From an uncultured Haliea sp. (GTDB taxonomy: Bacteria > Pseudomonadota > Gammaproteobacteria > Pseudomonadales > Halieaceae): a DNA stretch of 64,000 nucleotides. The notes beneath the pieces are model-generated. The model did no database searches and had not been told where the DNA came from. It saw only the letters and a list, made by a program, of their open reading frames with translations. The DNA lies in assembly GCA_947258585.1 (NCBI GenBank), contig CAMYIZ010000061.1:1-64000 (forward strand), in the 5' to 3' direction. Positions 57,895 through 64,000 of this stretch are shown here, in pieces (within the stretch, counting starts at the first letter, position 1; each line of letters opens with the position of its first letter). The position numbers were made by a program, and so were the translations under genes.

Positions 57895-58535
57895 GCGACC
57901 AGTTCGGGCAAGTCGCGGAGGTCCGGCAGGCTGTCGATAACCGCCCGGGGCTGGTGCTGTGCCAGTTGCTGTGGCGAATGAACCCCGAAGCTCACCCCAA
58001 CGGAAGGCATGCTGATCTGCCGTGCCATGTCCAGGTCATACTCTGAATCGCCCACCATCAACGCCAGCTCCGGGCTCTTGCGGCGCTCCGCGAGAATCTG
58101 CCGCAGCATGAGGGGGTCCGGTTTCGAGCGGGTCTCGTCGGCACAGCGGGTACTGTCGAAGTAGTGTTCCATGCCCAGCCCACGCAATACACGGTCCAGG
58201 CCGCGGCGACTCTTGCCGGTGGCCACGGCCAGTTCGAAGCCGGATGCGCGCAGCGATTCCAGGGTTTCCAGCGCTCCCTCGTGGAGGCGAGCGGGTCCCT
58301 GGTCGAGCGCGATATAACAGCGCGAATAGGCCTCTCGCATTTCCTCCTGCACCGCCGGGGATGCGCCCGGAAACAGGATGGGCATGGCGGTGGGCAGGCT
58401 CAGGCCAATAATATGACGCACCGAGGCCGCGTCGGGAACCGGCAACCCGCAGCCGTCGGCCGCCGTCTGCATGGCGACAACAATCTGTTCGACAGAGTCA
58501 CACAGGGTTCCATCCCAATCAAATATAACTATCAT
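57876..58535 (-). CDS. HAD-family phosphatase (Gph/phosphoglycolate phosphatase-like)
   Basis: The 219-aa protein has the HAD motifs DWDGTLCDS (nucleophile Asp, residues 6-14), ATGKSRRG (motif II), and MVGDSEYDLDMA (motif IV) with a Lys in ETRSKPDP. A helical cap lies between motifs I and II. Similar genes sit next to rluC in pseudomonads. The substrate cannot be told. It lies 6 bp after rluC in the same direction. Confidence 0.9.
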   Translation of the reverse strand: MIVIFDWDGTLCDSVEQIVVAMQTAADGCGLPVPDAASVRHIIGLSLPTAMPILFPGASPAVQEEMREAYSRCYIALDQGPARLHEGALETLESLRASGFELAVATGKSRRGLDRVLRGLGMEHYFDSTRCADETRSKPDPLMLRQILAERRKSPELALMVGDSEYDLDMARQISMPSVGVSFGVHSPQQLAQHQPRAVIDSLPDLRDLPELVAHARTG

Positions 58536-58541
58536 AATCAG

Positions 58542-59498
58542 TTACTTGCGCATCCTTTCCAAGATGTTTTCAAGCTCTGGCTCCAGCGCGGCCTCGAGCT
58601 CAAGACGCGGCTGGTCCGGCAGTTTGAAGGCCAGCGAACGGGCGTGCAGGAACAGCCGGCGGATGCCAAGGCCCCGGGCCAGTGCTGCGGCAGCATCATC
58701 CATGTACTTGTCGTCACCGAGAATCGGGTGGCCTGCGAACTGGGCGTGGACACGAATCTGGTGAGTCCGCCCGGTGTGGGGGCGCGCCTCGACCAGCGTT
58801 GCATCGCCAAACTGCTCCAGCACGGTGAATCCGGTGACCGAGGCCTTGCCCTCCTTCGCCACCTTGACCATGCGCTCACCTGACTGGACGATATTTTTCT
58901 GCAGCGGCGCCTCGATCATCCGCCGCTCCCGCGGCCAGCGCCCGGCGACCAGGGCCAGGTAGCGTTTGTCCACGCCGTCGCCGCGCAATTGACGGTGCAG
59001 CTCGCGCAGGATTGCCGGCTTGCGAGCCACCAGGATCAGTCCGGAGGTGTCCCGGTCGAGGCGGTGGACCAGCTCCAGGTACCGGTCCTGGGGGCGCTGC
59101 TGACGCAGGCATTCGATCAGGCCAAAGTTCAGCCCACTGCCACCGTGGACCGCAAGCCCTGAGGGCTTGTTGACCACCAGCAGCCCCGCGTCCTCGTAGA
59201 CGATTCGCGACTGGATCTCACCGACCCAGAACCCCGGGATCACCGGCGCGGCTCCCGGTTCCGGCTGGTGCAGGGGCGGAATGCGCAGCACATCTCCCTC
59301 GGCGAGGCGGTAGTCCGCCTTGACCCTGCCTTTATTGACGCGGAATTCGCCCTTGCGCAAACCGCGGTAGATGCGGGTCTTGGGTACGCCCTTGAGGACC
59401 TTCAACAGGTAATTGTCCAGTCGCTGGCCGACACTGTCCGCATCAATCTGCAGCTGGCGGACCCCGCTTTGCACCTGCCGGGCGGTGGAATCAGTCAT
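58542..59498 (-). CDS. rluC: 23S rRNA pseudouridine synthase RluC
   Basis: The 318-aa protein has an N-terminal S4 RNA-binding domain (VGQRLDNYLLKVLKGVPKTRIYRGLRKGEFRVN, about 23-55) and the RluA-type catalytic motif HRLDRDTSGLIL with the active-site Asp. In E. coli RluC modifies U955, U2504 and U2580, and it too is divergent from rne. The neighbourhood supports RluC over RluD. Confidence 0.94.
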   Translation of the reverse strand: MTDSTARQVQSGVRQLQIDADSVGQRLDNYLLKVLKGVPKTRIYRGLRKGEFRVNKGRVKADYRLAEGDVLRIPPLHQPEPGAAPVIPGFWVGEIQSRIVYEDAGLLVVNKPSGLAVHGGSGLNFGLIECLRQQRPQDRYLELVHRLDRDTSGLILVARKPAILRELHRQLRGDGVDKRYLALVAGRWPRERRMIEAPLQKNIVQSGERMVKVAKEGKASVTGFTVLEQFGDATLVEARPHTGRTHQIRVHAQFAGHPILGDDKYMDDAAAALARGLGIRRLFLHARSLAFKLPDQPRLELEAALEPELENILERMRK

Positions 59499-59521
59499 GG
59501 TTTCAGGAAATCACTTGATAA

Positions 59522-59550
59522 TTGAAGCACTTACCAATTGAGGGTATACT
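59522..59550 (+). promoter_or_regulatory. sigma70 promoter for the rne leader
   Basis: TTGAAG, exactly 17 bp, TATACT: a near-consensus promoter, about 550 bp before the rne start. Confidence 0.8.
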
Positions 59551-59556
59551 CCGGCC

Positions 59557-60101
59557 CGTGTAGCCGGGCTCGGAGCTCGTTTTTTGCTTCCGACGCACGA
59601 CGCAACCATGCCGGTGACAGCAGGGCCTGCCGAAGTAATCGCAAGGCTCCATCGGCACAATGATACCCGCACTTGCGCGTGCAGGCACACAAAGGATGTC
59701 GGTGCGCGCCATCTCCCCGGACATCGACCGGGCCCAAACAGGCAATTCCGCGCCGATACATTATGAACCGCGCAGTACGACTGCCGGGACACAGAATCAG
59801 TTCGAGCTTCAGGCAACGCGGTCGTATTCGTCAGGTGATGCGACCCTAACAAAAAGGTCAGGCCCGCGCCAGCGCGGGGCCCTTTTTCCAGCGTTGCCTG
59901 GCGGCGGTCCCTCTGGGGACGTCGCCGGAATACAGGTCACCTGAGCGTGCCGGGAAGTGTCCGTGGCGCGATGCCGCCAGGCCCCAAACGGCCTGCTGCA
60001 TCCGCCAGGGTGGAGCTCCCCGGCGTTGTCCGGCAGCAATGTCGGCTGTATGGCTGATTCCCCGCCCCGCCAGACCTGCGCGCACCAGGTAAATGGCACA
60101 C
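59557..60101 (+). other. long rne leader (5'UTR), no gene seen
   Basis: Between the promoter and rne lie about 545 bp with no convincing coding frame (short frames lack ribosome binding sites). The stretch opens with a small hairpin (GCCCG/CGGGC) and a T-run, and holds a terminator-like hairpin at 59851-59887. E. coli rne has a 361-nt leader that the enzyme itself cleaves to limit its own synthesis; a similar feedback role is inferred here. Confidence 0.6.
59851..59887 (+). terminator. terminator-like hairpin inside the rne leader
   Basis: AAAAAGG, then a GC stem GGCCCGCGC/GCGCGGGGCC (one bulged G) with a 2-nt loop, then CTTTTT. Could end a short RNA of about 330 nt or attenuate rne. Confidence 0.7.
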
Positions 60102-62972
60102 ATGAAAAAAATGCTCATCAATGCGACCCAGCCGGAAGAGCTGCGCGTCGCCCTCGTTGACGGCCAGCGTCTGTACGATCTGGACATCGAAAACCGCACC
60201 CGTCTGCAAAAAAAATCCAACATCTACAAAGGCAAGATCACCCGTGTCGAGCCCAGCCTCGAAGCGGCATTTGTCGACTTCGGCGCCGAGCGCCACGGCT
60301 TCCTGCCGCTGAAAGAGATTGCCCGCGAGTATTTCTACAAGGATCCGGGCAATGTTGAGGGCCGGCTGAAAATCAAGGAAGTGGTCAAGGAAGGCACCGA
60401 GATCATCGTTCAGGTGGACAAGGAAGAGCGCGGCAACAAGGGCGCCGCCCTGACCACCTTCATCAGCATGGCCGGCCGCTACATGGTCCTGATGCCCAAC
60501 AATCCCAAGGCCGGCGGTATTTCCCGGCGCATCGAAGGCGACGAGCGCAGCGAGCTTCGGGAGGCACTCGGTGGCCTGGAAATCCCCAATGGCATGGGCG
60601 TCATCATCCGCACCGCCGGCGTCGGCCGCACCTCCGAAGAACTGCAGTGGGACCTGAACTACCTGCTTCAACTGTGGGAGTCGATTACCACGGCCAACAA
60701 GGAAGTCAAGGCACCCGCCCTGCTGTTCCAGGAAAGCAATGTCATCATTCGCGCCGTGCGCGATTACCTGCGGGACGATATCGACCAGGTCCTGATTGAC
60801 TCCGACGACGCCTTCGCCGAGGCCTCGGAATTCGTCAGCATGGTGATGCCCAAGTACAAGAATCGCATCAAGCGCTACGAGGACTCCATCCCCCTCTTCA
60901 ACCGCTTTCAGATCGAGAGCCAGATCGAGACCGCCTTCCAGCGCGAAGTGCGCCTGCCTTCAGGCGGCTCCATTGTTATCGACCCCACCGAGGCACTGGT
61001 GTCCATCGACATCAACTCGGCCCGCGCCACCAAGGGTTCCGACATCGAGGACACCGCGCTGCAGACCAATCTGGAGGCCGCCGATGAGATCGCGCGGCAG
61101 CTGCGACTGCGTGACATGGGCGGCCTGGTGGTGATCGACTTCATCGATATGCTGGCGGCGAAGAACCAGCGCATGGTGGAAAACCGCATGCGCGATGCGC
61201 TGGAGCTGGATCGCGCCCGGGTCCAGGTCGGCCGGATTTCCCGCTTTGGACTGCTGGAGATGTCGCGCCAGCGCCTGCGCCCCTCTCTCGGCGAAACCAG
61301 CGCAATCGTCTGCCCGCGCTGTACTGGCCAGGGGTCCATTCGGGATACCAAGTCACTGGCACTGTCCATTCTCCGCCTGATGGAAGAAGAAGCCATCAAG
61401 GACCGCAGCGCCGAGGTTCGCGGTATTGTCCCCGTCGATGTGGCCGCGTACCTGCTCAACGAGAAGCGCTCCGCCCTGTCCGAGATCGAGCAGGTCTCGC
61501 GGACCCGGCTGCTGGTCATTCCCAACCCCAACCTGGAAACACCACACTTCGAAGTCACGCGCCTGCGTGATGACGAGGTTAGTGAAGATCGCGCTGTCAG
61601 CTACAAGATCGATATCGCCGTCCCCGACGCGGACCTGATCAGCGACGCGCATTCCGCCAATATCCCCGTGCAGCAGGCCGCGGTGCAGCGCCTTGCACCG
61701 CAAATGCCGGCTCCGGAGTCTGCGCCGGCCGCGGAGGAAAGCGCAGCTCCCGCAGAGCGCAGCGCGCGTAACAGTGGGCGCAAGGGAGGCAGCAAGGCCA
61801 GGGCCGCGGAGCCTGTAGCAGCTGCAGTACCGGTGAAAACCGGGCTGGTGACCCGCCTCATGGGCATGTTGTTCGGCGAGACCGCCAAGGCCGAGGAACC
61901 GGCTGCCAGGCCGCGCAAGCCGACTGCGCCGGAAAAAAGTGCCGAGGAAGAGAAAAAGTCCGAAAACCGCAGCAGTAACGGCCGCAAGCGTAGCCGCGGC
62001 GGACGCCGGCGCTCCGGTAGCGATCGCGGCAGTGAGCGCAGCAACGAACAGCCCAGGGGCGAGAAGCCGGAAAAGGCCGAGAAGGCCGAGAAGCCGGAGC
62101 GCTCGCGGCAACAGGATGACTCGTCCGAAGAGCAAGCCTCCACGCCCAGGCCGCGCAAGCGCGGTGGCAAGGGCCGGCGGCGTGCAGACGGCGAAAAACG
62201 CCAGGAAACTGTCGAGCAACCACTGGATATGGATAGCGATGCCAGTGATGACGACAGCCTGGAAATCTTCGCCCAGCTGCAGGAAGAAAACGCGGACAAG
62301 CCCCGCAAGCGCCCCAGCGACATGAAGCGCGGTGAGCCGCGTCGCCGTCGCCGCCCGCGCGCCAGGGCTGAAGACGCCACGGCGACCGACGCGGAAGCAG
62401 ATGACACCCAGAGCCCGGCACAGGAAACTGACGGCACCGGCGTTGCGGACGCCAGCGTCAATCCTCGGGAGTCACGCGCAGAGGCCAGTGCGCCGGTAAC
62501 CGCGACAGAGCCCGTTGCGGAAAACACCGCGGACGCCACGCGTCCAGACGCTGTGGCGGAAGAAGCAAAGCCCGTCGTAGCGGATGTTGCTGAAACCGCG
62601 GGAGTGGAATCCGATGAGGTCCAGGCGGCCGGGGAGCCCGAGGCAAGCGAAAAGCCCGAGGTCGAGCCAGTCACTGCGGAAGTAGCGGCGGAGCCTGTCG
62701 CTGAGCCTGTAGTGGCAGCTCCTGCCCCTGCCCCTGCTCCGGCCGAGGCGAGCAAGCCCGCGGGCATCACGGCCGATGGCCGTGCCGCCAATGACCCCAG
62801 GGTAGCACCGAGCCCGGTCAGCGAGGTTGAAATCGCCACTGCCCACCTGACCCTGTTCCGGGAGGAGCAGCACCCGCCGGTCAAGGGTAGCGGAAGCATC
62901 CCGCCAAGGGCCAGCAATGACCCGCGCGGCTCGCGTCCTGCGGCTCCCGTGCAGGAGGCAGCCGAGGCCTGA
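60102..62972 (+). CDS. rne: ribonuclease E
   Basis: The 956-aa endoribonuclease starts [21 protein letters not shown]. It has an S1 domain (about 37-120), the 5'-sensor/RNase H-like fold, catalytic D303 (VSIDINS) and the second Asp in VVIDFIDM, and the zinc-link C404/C407 (CPRCTGQG), at the same numbers as E. coli. From about residue 520 the tail is low-complexity, rich in Arg and Glu/Ala, the degradosome scaffold. ATG 60102 is chosen over 60093 by homology. Central to mRNA decay and rRNA processing. Confidence 0.96.
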   Translation: MKKMLINATQPEELRVALVDGQRLYDLDIENRTRLQKKSNIYKGKITRVEPSLEAAFVDFGAERHGFLPLKEIAREYFYKDPGNVEGRLKIKEVVKEGTEIIVQVDKEERGNKGAALTTFISMAGRYMVLMPNNPKAGGISRRIEGDERSELREALGGLEIPNGMGVIIRTAGVGRTSEELQWDLNYLLQLWESITTANKEVKAPALLFQESNVIIRAVRDYLRDDIDQVLIDSDDAFAEASEFVSMVMPKYKNRIKRYEDSIPLFNRFQIESQIETAFQREVRLPSGGSIVIDPTEALVSIDINSARATKGSDIEDTALQTNLEAADEIARQLRLRDMGGLVVIDFIDMLAAKNQRMVENRMRDALELDRARVQVGRISRFGLLEMSRQRLRPSLGETSAIVCPRCTGQGSIRDTKSLALSILRLMEEEAIKDRSAEVRGIVPVDVAAYLLNEKRSALSEIEQVSRTRLLVIPNPNLETPHFEVTRLRDDEVSEDRAVSYKIDIAVPDADLISDAHSANIPVQQAAVQRLAPQMPAPESAPAAEESAAPAERSARNSGRKGGSKARAAEPVAAAVPVKTGLVTRLMGMLFGETAKAEEPAARPRKPTAPEKSAEEEKKSENRSSNGRKRSRGGRRRSGSDRGSERSNEQPRGEKPEKAEKAEKPERSRQQDDSSEEQASTPRPRKRGGKGRRRADGEKRQETVEQPLDMDSDASDDDSLEIFAQLQEENADKPRKRPSDMKRGEPRRRRRPRARAEDATATDAEADDTQSPAQETDGTGVADASVNPRESRAEASAPVTATEPVAENTADATRPDAVAEEAKPVVADVAETAGVESDEVQAAGEPEASEKPEVEPVTAEVAAEPVAEPVVAAPAPAPAPAEASKPAGITADGRAANDPRVAPSPVSEVEIATAHLTLFREEQHPPVKGSGSIPPRASNDPRGSRPAAPVQEAAEA

Positions 62973-62988
62973 TCAGCTGCCGAAAAAT

Positions 62989-63022
62989 ACGCACACAAGG
63001 GTCGAGAGGCTCTTGTGTGCGT
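62989..63022 (+). repeat. hairpin after rne overlapping the tRNA-Ser promoter
   Basis: Perfect 11-bp stem ACGCACACAAG/CTTGTGTGCGT with a 12-nt loop, 17 bp after the rne stop. No T-tract follows. The right arm contains the -35 of the tRNA-Ser promoter. Confidence 0.65.
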
Positions 63023-63040
63023 GCATAGGCACTGTATAAT
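63013..63040 (+). promoter_or_regulatory. promoter of tRNA-Ser
   Basis: TTGTGT, 16 bp, TATAAT, followed by a GC-rich discriminator (CGCGC), as is typical of stringently controlled stable RNA promoters. Confidence 0.75.
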
Positions 63041-63073
63041 CGCGCACTCCCGCGCAAGGCGGGAAATCAATCC

Positions 63074-63161
63074 GGTGGGCTGGCTGAGTGGTCGAAAGCG
63101 GCGGTCTTGAAAACCGTTGAAGGGCAACCTTCCCGGGGTTCGAATCCCTGGCCCACCGCCA
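63074..63161 (+). tRNA. tRNA-Ser (anticodon UGA)
   Basis: Acceptor GGTGGGC pairs with GCCCACC, the anticodon stem-loop is CGGTCTTGAAAACCG with anticodon TGA, a long variable arm (GAAGGGCAACCTTC) marks a class II tRNA, GGTTCGAATCC is the T-loop, and CCA is encoded at the 3' end. Confidence 0.97.
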
Positions 63162-63202
63162 AGCAAACAGAAAACGCCCCTCGAGGGCGTTTTTTGTTTG
63201 CT
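63162..63202 (+). terminator. intrinsic terminator of tRNA-Ser
   Basis: AGCAAACAGAAAACGCCC and a mirrored GGGCGTTTTTTGTTTGCT around a short loop, with a T-run in the right arm. Confidence 0.9.
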
Positions 63203-63386
63203 GGAGTGGGACCCTGGTCGGGTACGCCACACCCGCCAAAACCGCAAGTGGCAGCGAAACTTTCGCTGCTCCCTCAGACATGCTGGGCGTCCCCCGGCGC
63301 TGTGCGGCGGCAACCGCAAACATCGGAGAGGCTGCTAGACTAAGCGAACTGTCTGGACTTTTTGAGCCACAGCCGAGGTGCGACCG

Positions 63387-64000
63387 ATGCCCGACAAACC
63401 GCAGATTCTGGACCTGATCGGCAACACCCCCCTGCTCTATCTGCGGGAGGCTTCTGAACTCACCGGTTGCCAGATCTATGGCAAGGCAGAATTCATGAAC
63501 CCTGGCGGTTCGGTGAAGGATCGTACCGCACTGGGGATAATCCGCGCCGCCGAGGCCGCGGGAGACCTGCTTCCCGGTGGCGTGATCGTAGAGGGTACGG
63601 TGGGCAACACCGGCATCGGGTTGACCCTGGTGGCCAACGCCCTGGGCTACCAGTCAGTGATCGTGATGCCGCAGACCGCGAGCCAGGAGAAAATCGATCA
63701 CCTGGAAATGCTGGGGGCCGACCTGATCCTGGTGCCATCGGCACCCTACGATAGTCCCCAACATTACATCCACATCGCCGAGAGTGTCGCTCAGGGACGG
63801 GCCAGTAGCGAACCCAATGGCGCCATCTGGGCGCGCCAGTTCGACAACCCCGCCAACCGGACTGTGCACTACGAAACCACAGGTCGCGAGATCTGGACCC
63901 AAACGGGTGGCAGGGTGGACGGCTTTGTCTGTGCCGTGGGCACCGGGGGTACCCTGGCCGGGGTAGCTGCAGCACTGCGCGAATTCAAGCCCGGGGTAAA
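63387..64000 (+). CDS. cysteine synthase family protein (5' part, cut by window end)
   Basis: ATG 63387 follows GAGG and opens a frame that runs off the window after about 204 residues. It shows LIGNTPLLYL, the PLP-lysine segment NPGGSVKDRTALGII, GTVGNTGIGLTL and GTGGTLAGVA, typical of PLP fold-type II O-acetylserine sulfhydrylases; the NPGGSVKDR form is nearer to CysK2/CBS-like enzymes than to E. coli CysK. It probably makes cysteine from O-acetylserine and sulfide. Other members make cystathionine or related products, and the missing end prevents a firm choice. Confidence 0.85.
   Translation, partial: MPDKPQILDLIGNTPLLYLREASELTGCQIYGKAEFMNPGGSVKDRTALGIIRAAEAAGDLLPGGVIVEGTVGNTGIGLTLVANALGYQSVIVMPQTASQEKIDHLEMLGADLILVPSAPYDSPQHYIHIAESVAQGRASSEPNGAIWARQFDNPANRTVHYETTGREIWTQTGGRVDGFVCAVGTGGTLAGVAAALREFKPGV

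Noticed and set aside
61700-62960. Repetitive Arg/Glu/Pro/Ala codons in rne as a DNA repeat
   Set aside because: Irregular low complexity of the degradosome scaffold tail, not a periodic repeat array.
63251-63269. Inverted repeat GCAGCGAAA/TTTCGCTGC as a terminator
   Set aside because: The loop is one base and no T-tract follows; the tRNA-Ser terminator upstream already explains termination.
61601-63319. 572-aa minus-strand frame, Ser/Ala-rich
   Set aside because: Antisense of the repetitive RNase E tail and tRNA-Ser region; low-complexity artefact.

Overview
The window reads as a piece of a GC-rich gammaproteobacterial chromosome, most like marine Halieaceae (OM60/NOR5) or pseudomonad relatives. 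This is inferred from gene content and order (tig-clpP-clpX-lon-hupB-ppiD; rpmF-fabD-fabG-acpP-fabF-pabC-mltG-tmk-holB-pilZ; a cti-type fatty acid isomerase; glgC next to rimK). No 16S rRNA is present, so the taxon is not proven.

Positions 1 to about 6482 are the accessory part: a filamentous (inovirus-type) prophage whose left end lies outside the window. Its structural and replication genes run leftward in the Ff-like order replication protein, ssDNA-binding protein, three small membrane proteins, major coat, pIII-like adsorption protein, pVI-like protein, Zot/pI. A DUF3693-like HTH regulator is transcribed divergently. The right border is a dif/Xer-like site (6453-6482) with an 8-bp central region, which suggests XerCD-mediated integration. 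The region beyond zot (1-475) has no convincing gene but holds several strong hairpins, probably an origin, packaging or terminator region. No secretin gene is seen in the visible part.

From 6.5 kb on, the content is ordinary chromosome. 6.6-19.5 kb: a small Cys-rich protein with glgC, rimK, a TRIC-like membrane protein, a small membrane protein with cti, then sohB-nudC-dnaQ, a YafS-like methyltransferase, mltD-rlmG and an LLM oxidoreductase. 19.5-24.8 kb: an AddAB-like helicase/nuclease pair whose helicase subunit appears C-terminally shortened. 25-33.3 kb: DAHP synthase, nfuA, metH, two very small membrane proteins, and cysI with DUF934 for sulfite reduction. 33.3-41 kb: etfBA and the divergent ETF-ubiquinone oxidoreductase, DUF1285, serA, ppiD, hupB.

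41-47.5 kb is the protein quality control cluster (lon, clpX, clpP, tig) with sigma32-like sites and tRNA-Leu(UAG). 47.6-57.2 kb is a long leftward run: a solitary GH84-like hydrolase, pilZ-holB-tmk-mltG-pabC, fabF-acpP-fabG-fabD and rpmF-yceD. 57.3-64 kb holds maf/yceF, a HAD phosphatase and rluC, then rne with a long leader carrying a good promoter and a terminator-like hairpin, tRNA-Ser(UGA), and the start of a cysteine synthase gene cut by the window edge.

I found no CRISPR array, insertion sequence or clear defence island. The best candidates for new biology are the Xer junction and its read-through regulator, the rne leader, an orphan plus-strand terminator at 48.9 kb, several tiny genes, and the shortened AddA-like helicase.
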